Position numbers and translations under genes: made by a program. From the NCBI RefSeq assembly GCF_017302315.1, contig NZ_JAFLDT010000007.1, positions 37,531 to 101,530 of the forward strand: a DNA stretch of 64,000 nucleotides, written 5' to 3'. The notes below the pieces were generated by a model. It did not search any database. It was not told the DNA's origin and was given only the letters and a program-made list of their open reading frames with translations. The number at the start of each line of letters is the position of its first letter. The first letter of the stretch is position 1. The stretch comes from Zoogloea sp. GTDB taxonomy: Bacteria; Pseudomonadota; Gammaproteobacteria; Burkholderiales; Rhodocyclaceae. Positions 53,361 through 63,505 of this stretch are shown piece by piece.

Positions 53361-53840
53361 TTACAGCAATGGGGCCTCGGAAACGATCACGCCATCCTCA
53401 TCGGCGTATACATATTGGCCGGTGGAAAAGGTGACGCCCCCAAAGCTCACGGGGATGTCGAGGTCGCCGGCCCCTTTCTTGACGCTCTTCATCGGGTGCG
53501 TTCCGAGAGCAAAGACACCCAGGTCCATGCCGCTTATCGGGCCGGAGTCCCGGATGCAGCCGTACATGATGACGCCGGACCAACCGTTCTTCACACCAAG
53601 CAGGGCCAACTGGTCGCCAAGCATCGCGCAGCGCGTCGAGCCACCCGCGTCGACGACGAGTACGGCACCATTCCCGGGCGTCTCCAACGTTGATCGGACG
53701 AGGGCGTTGTCCTCGAAGACCTTCAGGGTCCGGACGGGGCCTGAAAAGCGGGTCTTGCCACCGAAGCTGCGGAACATGGGGGCGACGGCACGCACCTTTC
53801 CTTCGTTGGCATCACAAAGGTCGGTAGTCTGGAATTCCAT
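53361..53840 (-). CDS. rraA: RraA-family protein (ribonuclease E inhibitor or HMG/CHA aldolase type)
   Basis: A 159-residue protein from ATG 53840 (MEFQTTDLCDANEGKV). Family segments: GNGAVLVVDAGGSTRCAMLGD and GWSGVIMYGCIRDS, shown in part. The Asp and Arg residues used by the related HMG/CHA aldolases (GxxxxD and RD) are kept, so an aldolase activity is also possible. In E. coli RraA inhibits RNase E. Length equals E. coli RraA. A terminator separates it from clpA. Confidence 0.9.
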   Translation of the reverse strand: MEFQTTDLCDANEGKVRAVAPMFRSFGGKTRFSGPVRTLKVFEDNALVRSTLETPGNGAVLVVDAGGSTRCAMLGDQLALLGVKNGWSGVIMYGCIRDSGPISGMDLGVFALGTHPMKSVKKGAGDLDIPVSFGGVTFSTGQYVYADEDGVIVSEAPLL

Positions 53841-53875
53841 GCTGACTCCATTGAGTTGAGGGAGGGACAAAGAAA

Positions 53876-53897
53876 GCGGGCGGCCTAGGCCGCCCGC
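53876..53897 (-). terminator. terminator after clpA
   Basis: GCGGGCGGCCT and its exact complement form an 11-bp palindrome with no spacer, followed on the minus strand by TTTCTTTG. It lies 26 bases after the clpA stop. Confidence 0.75.
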
Positions 53898-53923
53898 AGG
53901 ACAAGGGTTTCGGTTGGGGAAAA

Positions 53924-56206
53924 CTATACCGCAGCTTCAGCCAACTCTTCGAACACAAGCCTGACCTTGTCGCTATCGTCCAAGTCGATGGTGACGGTTC
54001 CTCCGCTGGACAGGCGCCCAAAGAGGAGTTCGTCGGCAAGGGCGGAGCGGATGGTGTCTTGAATCAGGCGGGCCATGGGGCGGGCGCCCATGAGGGGGTC
54101 AAAGCCCTTCTTGCCCAGCCACTCCTTGAGCCGTTCGGTGAAGTGCGCTTCGACTTTCTTCTCGTGGAGCTGGGCCTCAAGCTGCATGAGGAACTTCTCG
54201 ACGACGCGAGTGATGATGTCGTGATCCAGCCCCTTGAAGGAGATGATGGCATCAAGGCGGTTGCGGAATTCCGGCGAGAACAGGCGTTTGATGTCGGACA
54301 TTTCATCACCCTGCTCGCGCTTGGCCGAAAAGCCGATGATGGCCTTCTGCATGGTTTCGGCGCCGGCGTTCGTGGTCATGATGATGATGGTGTTGCGGAA
54401 GTCTGCCTGGCGCCCATTGTTATCAGTCAGGGTGCCATGATCCATGACCTGCAGGAGAATGTTGTAGATGTCGGGGTGAGCCTTCTCGATCTCATCCAGC
54501 AGCAGTACACAGTGCGGCTTCTTGTTAACTTGCTCGGTCAGCAGCCCACCCTGGTCGAACCCGACATAGCCCGGTGGCGCACCGATCAGGCGCGATACGG
54601 CATGGCGCTCCATGTACTCGGACATGTCGAACCGTACAAGCTCGATGCCGAGGGTGTAGGCGAGCTGGCGTGCAACTTCGGTCTTGCCCACGCCAGTGGG
54701 GCCGCTGAACAGGAAAGAGCCGATCGGCTTGTGGGGATTGCCGAGGCCCGAGCGCGACATCTTGATGGCCTTGCCGAGCGCCTCAATGGCGGCGTCCTGG
54801 CCAAAGACGACGTTTCTGAGATCCCTCTCCAGTGTTCTGAGGGCTGCCTTGTCATCGTTGGAGACACTGCGCGGCGGGATGCGTGCGATCTTGGCAACGA
54901 TTTCTTCAATCTCGGTCTTGCCGATGAGCTTCTTCTGGCGCGACTTCGGCAGGATGCGTTGTGCAGCCCCGGCCTCGTCAATCACGTCGATCGCCTTGTC
55001 GGGCAGGTGACGATCATTAATATAGCGGGCGGAGAGCTCTGCCGCGCTTGAAAGCGCGGAGGCAGAGTACTTGATGCCGTGGTGCTGCTCGAAACGCGAC
55101 TTCAGCCCCTTGAGGATCTCCACCGTCTCGGACACAGAGGGCTCGACCACGTCCACCTTCTGGAAACGACGGGACAGGGCGTGATCCTTTTCGAAGATCT
55201 GACGGAACTCGTTGTAGGTGGTTGCGCCAATGCACTTCATCTGGCCTGACGAGAGGGCTGGCTTGAGCAGGTTGGACGCATCCAGCGTGCCGCCGGATGC
55301 TGCGCCGGCACCAATCAGGGTGTGAATCTCGTCAATGAACAGGATGGCGTTAGGGTGATCGGCAAGCTGCTTGAGGACCGCCTTGAGCCGCTGTTCGAAA
55401 TCTCCCCGGTACTTGGTGCCTGCCAGCAGTGCTCCCATATCCAGTGCGTACACCTGGGCATCCGCGAGGATCTCGGGCACGCGCCCTTCCACGATGCGCC
55501 GGGCAAGCCCTTCGGCGATGGCAGTCTTGCCCACGCCAGCCTCCCCAACCAGCAGGGGGTTGTTCTTGCGGCGTCGGCACAGGGTCTGGATGACGCGCTC
55601 GACTTCCTTCTCGCGCCCGATGAGGGGGTCGATCTTGCCCATCAGGGCCTGCTGATTGAGATTCTGGGTGTAATTGTCGAGCGCTCCGCCGGCCGAATTG
55701 CCTTCCTGCTCCTGTTCGCCCTGCTCCGACTCACCCGCCGGCCGGCCGGTAGCCGGGTTCGCCCCTTGTTGCGGGGTCTTGGTGATGCCATGGGAAATGA
55801 AATTCACGACGTCCAGGCGGGATATGTTCTGGCGTTGGAGAAAGTAAACTGCGTGAGAGTCCTTTTCACCGAAGATCGCGACCAGCACATTGGCGCCAGT
55901 GACTTCCTTCTTGCCCGACGACTGGACGTGCAGGATGGCTCGCTGGATGACGCGTTGGAAGCCGAGCGTCGGTTGCGTGTCGATATCCTCGGTGCCTTCG
56001 ACCTTGGGCGTGTGCTCGTTTACAAAATTGGTAAGTTCCTTGCGCAACTCGTCGGTCTTGGCCGCGCAGGCGCGCAAGACTTCTGCAGCGGAGGGGTTGT
56101 CGAGGAGAGCAAGCAGAAGGTGCTCCACGGTAATGAACTCATGCCTCTTTTGCCGTGCTTCGACAAAGGCCATGTGCAGACTGACTTCAAGCTCTTGCGC
56201 GATCAT
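53924..56206 (-). CDS. clpA: ATP-dependent Clp protease ATP-binding subunit ClpA
   Basis: A 760-residue AAA+ unfoldase with an N-domain for ClpS, two ATPase modules (Walker [14 protein letters not shown] and [11 protein letters not shown]; Walker [10 protein letters not shown] and [12 protein letters not shown]) and the ClpP-binding loop. It feeds N-end-rule and other substrates to ClpP. Start at ATG 56206 ([17 protein letters not shown]), one base after the clpS stop. A Gly/Glu/Gln-rich linker (about 150-165) divides the N-domain from the first ATPase. Confidence 0.97.
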   Translation of the reverse strand: MIAQELEVSLHMAFVEARQKRHEFITVEHLLLALLDNPSAAEVLRACAAKTDELRKELTNFVNEHTPKVEGTEDIDTQPTLGFQRVIQRAILHVQSSGKKEVTGANVLVAIFGEKDSHAVYFLQRQNISRLDVVNFISHGITKTPQQGANPATGRPAGESEQGEQEQEGNSAGGALDNYTQNLNQQALMGKIDPLIGREKEVERVIQTLCRRRKNNPLLVGEAGVGKTAIAEGLARRIVEGRVPEILADAQVYALDMGALLAGTKYRGDFEQRLKAVLKQLADHPNAILFIDEIHTLIGAGAASGGTLDASNLLKPALSSGQMKCIGATTYNEFRQIFEKDHALSRRFQKVDVVEPSVSETVEILKGLKSRFEQHHGIKYSASALSSAAELSARYINDRHLPDKAIDVIDEAGAAQRILPKSRQKKLIGKTEIEEIVAKIARIPPRSVSNDDKAALRTLERDLRNVVFGQDAAIEALGKAIKMSRSGLGNPHKPIGSFLFSGPTGVGKTEVARQLAYTLGIELVRFDMSEYMERHAVSRLIGAPPGYVGFDQGGLLTEQVNKKPHCVLLLDEIEKAHPDIYNILLQVMDHGTLTDNNGRQADFRNTIIIMTTNAGAETMQKAIIGFSAKREQGDEMSDIKRLFSPEFRNRLDAIISFKGLDHDIITRVVEKFLMQLEAQLHEKKVEAHFTERLKEWLGKKGFDPLMGARPMARLIQDTIRSALADELLFGRLSSGGTVTIDLDDSDKVRLVFEELAEAAV

Positions 56207-56207
56207 T

Positions 56208-56516
56208 TCAGTTTTCCTCCATGACGCAAGCCAGCGGGTGCTGATGCTGACGTGCGTACGCGATGACCTGCTCGACTTTGGTGGCCGCGACGTCCCTTGG
56301 GAAGACACCACAAACCCCAACGCCCTCTCTGTGTACTTTGAGCATGATCCGAGTTGCTTGTTCGCGATCCTTGCCAAAGTATTTCTCTATCACAGCCACC
56401 ACGAAATCCATGGGGGTGAAATCGTCGTTAAGGAGCATGACCTTGAAAAGGGGTGGGGGTTTGACCCGCGTCACCGCCGTTTCAAGTACAGACTCTTCCT
56501 GCTTTTTGATGACCAT
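56208..56516 (-). CDS. clpS: ATP-dependent Clp protease adaptor ClpS
   Basis: A 102-residue adaptor from ATG 56516 (ATG 56525 adds three residues). Core motif [13 protein letters not shown] forms the N-degron pocket; [20 protein letters not shown] is the second half, shown in part. It carries N-degron proteins to ClpA. Adjacent to clpA and in the same direction, separated by one base. Confidence 0.96.
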   Translation of the reverse strand: MVIKKQEESVLETAVTRVKPPPLFKVMLLNDDFTPMDFVVAVIEKYFGKDREQATRIMLKVHREGVGVCGVFPRDVAATKVEQVIAYARQHQHPLACVMEEN

Positions 56517-56639
56517 GCGACCCATTCTAAACAACCCCGATGATTGTGCAAGAGTGACTTGGCACACTCGCCGGGGCATTCCAAAGCGGTGCACTTGCCC
56601 CGTCATGGTGCATTGCAGGCGGGACGAAAGCAGCGTTGA

Positions 56640-56679
56640 AATGTCGGGTTTTGTTGGGAAGCGCACAAAAACCGACATT
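56640..56679. repeat. 15-bp inverted repeat between clpS and cspA
   Basis: AATGTCGGGTTTTGT (56640-56654) and ACAAAAACCGACATT (56665-56679) pair with one mismatch across a ten-base loop. On the plus strand it is followed by TTTTC. It is about 124 bases before the clpS start on the minus strand, so it may be an operator, an attenuator in the clpS leader, or a plus-strand terminator. Confidence 0.6.
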
Positions 56680-56731
56680 TTTCTGCCACTTTCGTGTTGT
56701 GCTGCAACATTTGTGCCGGTTTACAAATGCG

Positions 56732-56760
56732 TTGACGAGGTGAATCAAGTCACGTAAAAG
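56732..56760 (+). promoter_or_regulatory. candidate promoter of cspA
   Basis: TTGACG, 17-base spacer, TAAAAG. Transcription from here would give a leader of about 140 bases, as is usual for cspA mRNAs that sense cold through RNA structure. Confidence 0.45.
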
Positions 56761-56906
56761 CATTTTTGTGTTCGTGCCGAGTATGAGGCGACAGGGTTTG
56801 CGTCGCGTGTTCAAAGAAACGCCCTCGAAAGTCTTGCGCTTGTCTTGTCCCGATCGCACGCCGGAGGTCCGGATCGTATTACTGCAATCAAGAAGGAAAT
56901 AGCAAT

Positions 56907-57110
56907 ATGGCAACTGGTACTGTTAAGTGGTTCAACGACGCCAAGGGTTTCGGCTTCATCACGCCGGACGATGGTAGTGAAGACCTGTTCGCGCACTTCT
57001 CCGCGATCAACATGAATGGGTTCAAGTCGCTGAAGGAGGGGGAGAAGGTTCAGTTCGAGGTCACTCAGGGGCCGAAGGGCAAGCAAGCGTCGAACATCCA
57101 GCGCGCTTGA
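56907..57110 (+). CDS. cspA: cold-shock protein CspA
   Basis: A 67-residue OB-fold RNA chaperone. RNP motifs are [15 protein letters not shown] (with RNP1 KGFGFI) and DLFAHFS (RNP2-type). Ribosome site AAGGAAAT precedes the ATG. Monocistronic: it has its own leader and a terminator 47 bases downstream. Confidence 0.97.
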   Translation: MATGTVKWFNDAKGFGFITPDDGSEDLFAHFSAINMNGFKSLKEGEKVQFEVTQGPKGKQASNIQRA

Positions 57111-57156
57111 TACGCTTCGATCCGCCGGGGCCGATGGTCTTGGCGCCGTGATCCTG

Positions 57157-57193
57157 ACCGCCGACATGCGCAAGCCTGTCGGCGGTTTTGTTT
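57157..57193 (+). terminator. terminator of cspA
   Basis: ACCGCCGACA and its complement form a 10-bp stem with a ten-base loop, followed by TTTGTTT on the plus strand. Confidence 0.88.
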
Positions 57194-57246
57194 GGTGTGA
57201 TCAGTCTTGCTTCTGGCGGCCTCTTGATCGACCTGGCCGAGAAGCA

Positions 57247-57271
57247 AAAAACCCGCACAAGGCGGGTTTTT
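57247..57271 (-). terminator. terminator of the rpmB-rpmG operon
   Basis: AAAAACCCGC, loop ACAAG, GCGGGTTTTT. On the minus strand a run of six T follows the stem, 38 bases after the rpmG stop. It could also stop read-through on the plus strand. Confidence 0.88.
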
Positions 57272-57308
57272 CGTGGTGCAACAAGCGGTAATCGCGTGCC
57301 GGAAGCAA

Positions 57309-57476
57309 TTACTTGAGTTTCACTTCCTTGTACGGCACGTGCTTGCGGGCAACGGGGTCGTACTTGCTGAACTCAAGCTTGTTCGGGGTGGTGCGCTTGT
57401 TCTTGGAGGTGGTGTAAAAATGCCCGGTGCCAGCAGTGGACTCGAGCTTGATCTTTTCGCGGCCGCCTTTTGCCAT
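57309..57476 (-). CDS. rpmG: 50S ribosomal protein L33
   Basis: A 55-residue protein, [14 protein letters not shown] at the start and the typical [18 protein letters not shown] middle (in part). It has no zinc cysteines, so it is the zinc-independent (C-minus) type. Follows rpmB by 28 bases in the conserved rpmB-rpmG order. Confidence 0.97.
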   Translation of the reverse strand: MAKGGREKIKLESTAGTGHFYTTSKNKRTTPNKLEFSKYDPVARKHVPYKEVKLK

Positions 57477-57504
57477 GTCGATTTATCTCCGGTGGTGAAA
57501 AGGC

Positions 57505-57741
57505 TCAGACCTTTTCGCCGCGAGCGCGAAGCTCGGCGACGACGGCGTCGATGCCCTTCTTGTCAATGGTGCGCAGGGCCGCATTGGATACGCGCAGGCG
57601 CACCCAGCGATTCTCGGCTTCGCTCCAGAACTTGCGGTTTTGCAGGTTCGGCAGGAAGCGGCGCTTGGTTTTGTTGTTCGCGTGGGAAACGTTGTTACCC
57701 ACCATCGGTGCTTTTCCGGTCACTTGGCAAACGCGAGCCAT
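57505..57741 (-). CDS. rpmB: 50S ribosomal protein L28
   Basis: A 78-residue protein from ATG 57741 ([19 protein letters not shown]). The frame is open upstream, but the ATG gives the known start. Motif [13 protein letters not shown] is standard. First gene of the pair with rpmG, behind a strong promoter. Confidence 0.97.
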   Translation of the reverse strand: MARVCQVTGKAPMVGNNVSHANNKTKRRFLPNLQNRKFWSEAENRWVRLRVSNAALRTIDKKGIDAVVAELRARGEKV

Positions 57742-57780
57742 TTGTTGCTCCAAACTGGTTTTGATTCGATAAGACTCTCG

Positions 57781-57810
57781 ATTATAAGCGACGAAGTTCA
57801 CTCGAATCAA
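57781..57810 (-). promoter_or_regulatory. sigma-70 promoter of rpmB-rpmG
   Basis: Minus strand: TTGATT (57805-57810), 18-base spacer, TATAAT (57781-57786). The leader before rpmB would be about 33 bases. Confidence 0.75.
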
Positions 57811-57860
57811 TACCTTGGTGTGTTTCAGATGATGAATATGCCGCTTGTCGCGGCCGGAAC

Positions 57861-58538
57861 CTAGAGCAGACCACGCTCTGCAAAGGAAACGGGGGCTGCG
57901 TTGCCTGCCACGATGAAGTGGTCGAGAACCCGCACATCCACCAGCGCCAGGGCCTGGGTGAGGCTCTTTGTCAGCGATTGGTCGGCGATGCTGGGTTCGC
58001 CGACGCCCGAGGGGTGGTTGTGGGCAAGGATCACCGCGGCGGCATTGTGCTCAAGGACAAGCTTGACGACTTCCCGCGGGTAGACGGAGGTTTGGGTCAG
58101 CGTACCGCGAAAGAGTTCGAACTTGCCCATGACCCGGTTTTGAGCGTCGAGGAGCAGGATCATGAAGACTTCATGGGGGAGCTGCGCGAGCTTGAGGCGC
58201 AGCCAGTCGCGCACGGCACGGGGGGAGTCGAGCACGTCACGGCGGGCCATCTCCTCGCCGAGTGCGCGACGTGCCAGTTCGAGTACGGCTTGCAGCTGGG
58301 CGTACTTCGCAGGGCCCATGCCCGGAATGGCGGAGAAGGCCGAGGCTGACGCGGCACACAGGGGTGAAAGGCCGCCAAAATGCCCCAGGAGGTCGCGGGC
58401 AAGATCGACGGCACTCTTGCCGCGGATGCCGACCCGCAGGAACAGGGCCAGCAGTTCGGCGTCGGACAGGGCGCCGGCACCAAGGGCGAGAAGGCGCTCC
58501 CGCGGGCGTTCGTCGGCAGGCCAGTCGGTGATTGCCAT
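57861..58538 (-). CDS. radC: RadC-family JAB/MPN domain protein
   Basis: A 225-residue protein: helix-hairpin-helix part ([14 protein letters not shown]) and a JAMM metalloprotease-like motif ([14 protein letters not shown]). The old link to DNA repair is not upheld and its role is unclear. Divergent from coaBC, as is common in proteobacteria. Confidence 0.95.
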   Translation of the reverse strand: MAITDWPADERPRERLLALGAGALSDAELLALFLRVGIRGKSAVDLARDLLGHFGGLSPLCAASASAFSAIPGMGPAKYAQLQAVLELARRALGEEMARRDVLDSPRAVRDWLRLKLAQLPHEVFMILLLDAQNRVMGKFELFRGTLTQTSVYPREVVKLVLEHNAAAVILAHNHPSGVGEPSIADQSLTKSLTQALALVDVRVLDHFIVAGNAAPVSFAERGLL

Positions 58539-58585
58539 GGCGTGTACAATTCCAGCTTCTGAAGGACTCGGATAATACCATTGGC

Positions 58586-59776
58586 ATGAGCGAGCTCAAG
58601 GGCAGGAAACTGGTGTTGGGGGTGACGGGAGGCGTGGCCGCCTACAAGGCGGCTGAGTTGGTTCGCCTGCTGGGCAAGGCCGGGGCGGATGTCCACGTGG
58701 TGCTGACGGAAGGGGGCGCACGCTTCGTGACGGCGGTCACTTTCCAGGCCCTATCCGGCAACCGGGTGTGGACCGACCTGTGGGATCCGCGCATGGATAA
58801 CAACATGGCGCATATCGATCTGACCCGCGATGCGGATGCGATCCTGATTTCTCCGGCCACGGCTGATGTCATGGCCAAACTGGCCCATGGTCTGGCGGAC
58901 GATCTTTTGACAACGCTGTGTCTGGCGCGGGATTGCCCCCTGCTGGTGGCGCCAGCAATGAACCGACAGATGTGGGAACACCCGGCCACACAGCGCAATG
59001 TTGCCCAGTTGCGCGCCGACGGGGTGACCCTGTTCGGACCGGCGGCGGGCGAGCAGGCCTGTGGCGAAGTGGGATTGGGGCGCATGCTGGAGCCGGAAGA
59101 CCTGTGCGAAGCGGTGATCGGCTTCTTTCAGCCGCGTCTGCTTGCCGGACGGCGGGTGGTCATGACGGCCGGCCCGACCTTCGAGGCCATTGACCCGGTG
59201 CGCGGTATCACCAACTCAAGTTCCGGGAAGATGGCCTATGGCTTGGCCCGCGCCTGCTCCCAGGCCGGGGCCGAGGTGACCCTGGTCAGTGGCCCCGTTG
59301 CCCTGCCCGTGCCGGCGGGGGTTCGCCGGGTGAATGTGCGCAGCGCGCTCGAAATGCGTGAAGCGGTGTTTGCTGCCCTGCCCGGCGCGGATGTCTTCAT
59401 CGGGGTGGCGGCCGTGGCGGATTATCGTCCGGCCACGTCTGCCGAACACAAGATCAAGAAGTCCGGTGCCGAGTTGTCCATTACGTTGACACCCAACCCC
59501 GATATCCTCGCAGACGTCGCCAACTTGCCGAAGCCGCCATTTTGCGTCGGCTTTGCCGCCGAGAGCCGCAATCTGGACGACTATGCGGAAGGCAAGCGCA
59601 AGGCCAAGAAGCTGCCCCTGATCGTTGGAAACCTGGTTCAGGATGGCCTGGGTGGAGACGACAACCTGATCGTGCTCTACGATGACGCCGGCCGTCACCC
59701 CTTGCCGCGAGCACCGAAGCCTGATCTCGCACGGGCCATCGTAGCCCACTTGGCGAGCCTGTTGCCCGAAGTTTGA
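58586..59776 (+). CDS. coaBC: bifunctional phosphopantothenoylcysteine decarboxylase/synthetase CoaBC
   Basis: A 396-residue coenzyme A biosynthesis enzyme. The N-terminal flavoprotein (CoaC) has [14 protein letters not shown], the [12 protein letters not shown] active-site segment and [11 protein letters not shown]; the C-terminal CoaB part has [17 protein letters not shown] and the SSGKMAY motif. Start at ATG 58586 ([16 protein letters not shown]). Followed by dut and a Nudix gene in one run. Confidence 0.97.
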   Translation: MSELKGRKLVLGVTGGVAAYKAAELVRLLGKAGADVHVVLTEGGARFVTAVTFQALSGNRVWTDLWDPRMDNNMAHIDLTRDADAILISPATADVMAKLAHGLADDLLTTLCLARDCPLLVAPAMNRQMWEHPATQRNVAQLRADGVTLFGPAAGEQACGEVGLGRMLEPEDLCEAVIGFFQPRLLAGRRVVMTAGPTFEAIDPVRGITNSSSGKMAYGLARACSQAGAEVTLVSGPVALPVPAGVRRVNVRSALEMREAVFAALPGADVFIGVAAVADYRPATSAEHKIKKSGAELSITLTPNPDILADVANLPKPPFCVGFAAESRNLDDYAEGKRKAKKLPLIVGNLVQDGLGGDDNLIVLYDDAGRHPLPRAPKPDLARAIVAHLASLLPEV

Positions 59777-59803
59777 AACCCAGCCCTGAACGATTGGATT
59801 GTC

Positions 59804-60253
59804 ATGCACCAGATCGATATCAAGATTCTTGACGAACGCCTGAAGTCCCAGCCGCCCGCGTATGCGACCGACGGTTCGGCCGGCCTGGACCTGCGGGCCT
59901 GCATTGATGCACCGATCAACCTTGCTCCCGGGCACACGGCCTTGGTGCCGACCGGCCTGGCGATCCATCTGGCCGATCCCGGACTGGCGGCGATGATCCT
60001 TCCCCGCTCGGGTCTTGGGCACAAGCACGGTATCGTGCTTGGCAATCTGGTGGGTCTGATCGACTCGGACTACCAGGGGCAGATCTTCGTGTCGGCGTGG
60101 AATCGTGGGCACGAACACTTTACCGTGCAGCCCATGGAGCGCATCGCCCAGCTGGTTGTCGTGCCGGTACTGCAGATGGCTTTCAACGTGGTCGACGACT
60201 TTGACGCCAGCGAGCGGGGTGCCGGTGGTTTTGGCAGCACGGGAAAACACTGA
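59804..60253 (+). CDS. dut: deoxyuridine 5'-triphosphate nucleotidohydrolase
   Basis: A 149-residue trimeric dUTPase with the five motifs in order, among them [29 protein letters not shown] and the C-terminal GAGGFGSTG. It removes dUTP and makes dUMP for thymidylate synthesis. Starts 27 bases after coaBC, a conserved order. Its stop overlaps the next gene. Confidence 0.97.
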   Translation: MHQIDIKILDERLKSQPPAYATDGSAGLDLRACIDAPINLAPGHTALVPTGLAIHLADPGLAAMILPRSGLGHKHGIVLGNLVGLIDSDYQGQIFVSAWNRGHEHFTVQPMERIAQLVVVPVLQMAFNVVDDFDASERGAGGFGSTGKH

Positions 60254-60681
60254 TGCGTCATCCGGGGATCCCGACCGGCGTGCACGTCCTGCTCGAACGG
60301 GACGGCCGGATACTGCTGATGCGCAGAGCTGGGACGGGGTTCTTCGACGGGCTGTACAGCTTGCCGGGCGGGCATGTCGAGGATGGAGAGTCCGTGGAGC
60401 AAACGGCTGTCCGCGAGATGGCCGAAGAGCTCGGCGTCAGGATTGACGCATCCGTTCTGAGGGTCGTGGGGGTGATACACCGCCGCTCCGACACGAACCG
60501 GATCGACTTCTTTGTCAGCGCGCCGGTATGGGGCGGTGAGCCGCATGTTGCGGAGCCAGACAAATGCGACGCGCTGGGCTGGTTTCCGCGGAATGCGTTG
60601 CCGGAGTCCGTTGTGCCGTATGTCCGAGAGGCCCTTGCAGAGGGGGATGGCCCATGGATCAGGGAGTCCGGCTGGCGCTAG
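60253..60681 (+). CDS. Nudix hydrolase
   Basis: A 142-residue protein with the Nudix box (GHVEDGESVEQTAVREMAEELG, shown in part: G, E, REMAEEL). It acts on a nucleoside diphosphate linked to another moiety; the substrate is unknown. TGATG overlap with dut suggests nucleotide-pool cleaning, but this is inference. Confidence 0.88.
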   Translation: MRHPGIPTGVHVLLERDGRILLMRRAGTGFFDGLYSLPGGHVEDGESVEQTAVREMAEELGVRIDASVLRVVGVIHRRSDTNRIDFFVSAPVWGGEPHVAEPDKCDALGWFPRNALPESVVPYVREALAEGDGPWIRESGWR

Positions 60682-60684
60682 TAT

Positions 60685-60717
60685 GAAAAACCCCGGTCCT
60701 GAGAACCGGGGTTTTTC
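60685..60717 (+). terminator. terminator of the coaBC-dut-nudix operon
   Basis: GAAAAACCCCGGT, seven-base loop, ACCGGGGTTTTTC: a 13-bp stem with T-run, directly after the Nudix stop. It can also act on the minus strand for the hydrolase gene that ends at 60739. Confidence 0.88.
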
Positions 60718-60738
60718 CTTTACGGCCAGCAGGCCCGC

Positions 60739-63417
60739 TTATTCGGGAACGCTGACCGTTCCACCGTTATAGGAAATGACATCGCCAGCTGCCGGGGTGC
60801 TTGCAATGGGGGGGACATTGCCCGCGGACAACGCTGGCGCCGAGCCCGCCGCGCCGCCGCGCGGCGTGGTGCGAATCACCTGGGAGTCGGGCAGTGCAGT
60901 GCCGTTCTTCAGGTGGGCATACATGATGTCCATGCCACGATTGAAGTACACATGAAGGGGCACCAGATTGCTGTCGTAGCCCGGCAGAAGGCCGTTATCG
61001 ATGAACGCATCGAAGTGCTGGGCGTTGGTGACTTCGTAGTAGCGGAGCTTGCTGGCAGATCCGTCCGACTTCCGGCTAGCCCCGTAGTAAGCACGGGACG
61101 CATGATTGACCGGGATCAGGGTATCCGAGCGGCCGGACACGATGACCGTGGGCTTGCCGTTCAGCATTCCGGTGGCCTGTACTTCCGCAATGCCCTGGCG
61201 GACGCGGTCGGACTGGGTGAGCAGGGTGCCACTCAGCTTGCTGCCGGTCACCGCATCCGTGCCGGTGACAAGGGAGCGGGCGCACAGGGCGCCGTCGAGG
61301 GCTGCGTCGGCGAGGCCCGTGGAGGGAGATACGGCGAGGACATCCCGCTTGGCGCCGCCGCTGGCCTCGTTGTAGACCAGATTGATGCCGCCGGTTGGAG
61401 GAACGCCGTTGCCGGAGGCAAAGATGCCTGCCTGAACCAGTGCGCTGGTCGCCGTGACATTGCCCAGCGTGGCACCTGCCGTAGCGACCGTGCTGGCGAA
61501 GCTGAAGCCGCAAACATTGTCAGCCACGCTGAAACGCCCGAGGGTGTTCAGGTAGGTGACGACGATGGACGGTGTGGCAAAAGCGTGATGGGAGGCGTGA
61601 TACAGATCGTGTTCAGTGCTCCAGCCATAGGCGCGCAGTTTCTGTAGGGCTTCGTCGGCTTGTGCCTGCAGCGTCGTACCGGCCAGGAGGCCCTTGGCCT
61701 TGAGCGCGGTGCATCGATTGGTCGCATAGCCGGCGACAAAGGCGGCACCGGGTGAGCCTGTGGCCGCGCTGGCCAAGGCTGCGCAGGGTTGGTAGAGGTT
61801 TGCGTAGGTGAAGTAGTCGATCAGCGGCTTGCCGATGGTGCTGACCGTGGTGGAGCCCTGTTTGACGCCGATACCGCTCACGTCCTTGGGCTGGATCTGG
61901 GGCTCGCCCACCGCCACGCCATCAATCAGACCGAGGCTGTCCTGCTCGGCGGCGAGGAGCGCAGCACCGGCGCCGTTGGATACCGAAGAGGCGATGACCA
62001 GCGTATTGGCCGGGCGGATGTTGCGGGGCTTCTTCCCGCTTGCATCGGTCGTACCAAACTTCTCATTGAGCACATAAAAGGCGAACCCTACCGCATCAAG
62101 GGTATTGCGGCCCCAGTCCTTTTCGGGGTTCTGCTGGGAGTGGGCGTGCTTGTAGGCGATCCGGTTGGGGAAGGCGGCGTTGAAGGCGTCGAGCTGGGTC
62201 TTGGTGAGGTTTGCCACGAAATGCGCCCGCGTACCGGCAGCGCTGGCCGAGGACACCGTTCCATCGATCAGGTTGGTGGTGTCGAGGGCCAGATCATGCA
62301 TGCCGTTGCCGCTACCCTTGTCGGTATAGGCGACGGCGCAACCATGCTTCAGGCCCCATTCACCCGCCGTACCGATGGCGCCATAGATGCCCCGTGAGCC
62401 GGAGGAGGTGGCGGTCACCAGACAGGGTTGGGAGGTGCTGAAGTTCGCCGGAATCTGCACCATGACCGTGACCTGGCGCGTGCCGTCTGCGTTGCCGGAA
62501 TAGGCGATGGCCTCGGTGCCGGCAATCTTGCCTTCACCCAGGGTATCGCCGCCGTTGATGTCGATGTTGGGTCCGTAGAACGTGCCGTAGCCGCCGGTGG
62601 GCTTGTTGGCGTCCACAAGGGCGCGATAGTTGTTGTAAATGGCGTTGCGGCGCAACTCGGCCGCCGTTGGAGCCGCGGAATTGGCATAGGCCGGCGCCAC
62701 GGCGCTGCCGAGTCCGGTCTTGCCGAGTCCTGCGGTGAGGAGGTCGTCGCTGCTTCCGTCGTAGGACTGAATGCGGTAGGAGTCGGCGCGGATGCGTTCT
62801 GGGCGGCGGTTGTAGGCGATGAAGCCGGTGCCGGAGGGGCGCAGATCGACGAGGGTCAGCAGGCGGTCCGTTTCATCGCCGTCGATGCTGGCCGTGCCAG
62901 GCTGAAACTTGGCATGCCTCAAGGAGGCCGGGCGCTTGCCCAGTTCCGATTCCAGGGCATCCAGCAGTCGGGTGTCCGCGTTGGCGACAGTGGCCGCACT
63001 CACTTGGCTGAAGGTGGCTGCGTTGAACGCCGCCTTCAGCGCGGCATCGGATGTGACGCCCAGGGCGAGCAGGGCAATGCTGTTGGTTGCGGAGTTGATG
63101 TTGATCGGCTTGCCGGCATCATCCTCGGTGACCAGGGCATGCCACACACCCTGGCTTCCGGTGACCTGGAGCATCAGCGGAAAGCTCAGGCCGACTGTTT
63201 GCACGGAATAGTTGCCGTTGCTGTCGGTGGTGGCCGTCCGGGTTTGGCCGGATCTGTCCTTGATGGTGACCGTGTTGTTCGCAATGGCCAGCCCTTCGGC
63301 TGCAATGCCGCTCATCTGGATGCTGCTGTCCTTGTCTCCGCCACCACCACAGGCGCCCAGAATCAGAGCGCTGCCAACCGCCACGACGAGAGCCTTCAGT
63401 TGAAACCGGTGTTTCAT
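60739..63417 (-). CDS. 3-hydroxybutyrate oligomer hydrolase family lipoprotein
   Basis: An 892-residue secreted protein with an N-terminal lipobox (ALILGAC, C23) and a Gly-rich tether. Residues 35-100 look like a carboxypeptidase-regulatory or Ig-like beta domain (NNTVTIKDRSGQTRTATTDS), and 190-870 carry the D-3-hydroxybutyrate oligomer hydrolase domain. The putative nucleophile is in SSVSNGAGAALLA (S480 or S478). Family members in Ralstonia are near 700 residues, so the extra 190 N-terminal residues are unusual. It would cut oligomers of 3-hydroxybutyrate, from external PHB or from leakage. Ribosome site AAGGAGGAG. Monocistronic. Confidence 0.8.
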   Translation of the reverse strand: MKHRFQLKALVVAVGSALILGACGGGGDKDSSIQMSGIAAEGLAIANNTVTIKDRSGQTRTATTDSNGNYSVQTVGLSFPLMLQVTGSQGVWHALVTEDDAGKPININSATNSIALLALGVTSDAALKAAFNAATFSQVSAATVANADTRLLDALESELGKRPASLRHAKFQPGTASIDGDETDRLLTLVDLRPSGTGFIAYNRRPERIRADSYRIQSYDGSSDDLLTAGLGKTGLGSAVAPAYANSAAPTAAELRRNAIYNNYRALVDANKPTGGYGTFYGPNIDINGGDTLGEGKIAGTEAIAYSGNADGTRQVTVMVQIPANFSTSQPCLVTATSSGSRGIYGAIGTAGEWGLKHGCAVAYTDKGSGNGMHDLALDTTNLIDGTVSSASAAGTRAHFVANLTKTQLDAFNAAFPNRIAYKHAHSQQNPEKDWGRNTLDAVGFAFYVLNEKFGTTDASGKKPRNIRPANTLVIASSVSNGAGAALLAAEQDSLGLIDGVAVGEPQIQPKDVSGIGVKQGSTTVSTIGKPLIDYFTYANLYQPCAALASAATGSPGAAFVAGYATNRCTALKAKGLLAGTTLQAQADEALQKLRAYGWSTEHDLYHASHHAFATPSIVVTYLNTLGRFSVADNVCGFSFASTVATAGATLGNVTATSALVQAGIFASGNGVPPTGGINLVYNEASGGAKRDVLAVSPSTGLADAALDGALCARSLVTGTDAVTGSKLSGTLLTQSDRVRQGIAEVQATGMLNGKPTVIVSGRSDTLIPVNHASRAYYGASRKSDGSASKLRYYEVTNAQHFDAFIDNGLLPGYDSNLVPLHVYFNRGMDIMYAHLKNGTALPDSQVIRTTPRGGAAGSAPALSAGNVPPIASTPAAGDVISYNGGTVSVPE

Positions 63418-63505
63418 GTCTCCTCCTTTATTGGTTATGGAAGTGCCATTCGAATGGCTGCTTCACATCCATGGTGGTGCCTGGCGGGAAAGAGCGACAC
63501 TGGGG

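Larger units (their letters stand above)
56517..56906. other. clpS-cspA divergent intergenic region (390 bases)
   Basis: Holds a hairpin (56640-56679), a candidate cspA promoter (56732-56760) and a leader of roughly 140 bases in front of cspA, as cold-shock genes usually have. No protein gene of credible length is seen on either strand. The AT content is higher than in the coding parts. Confidence 0.65.
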
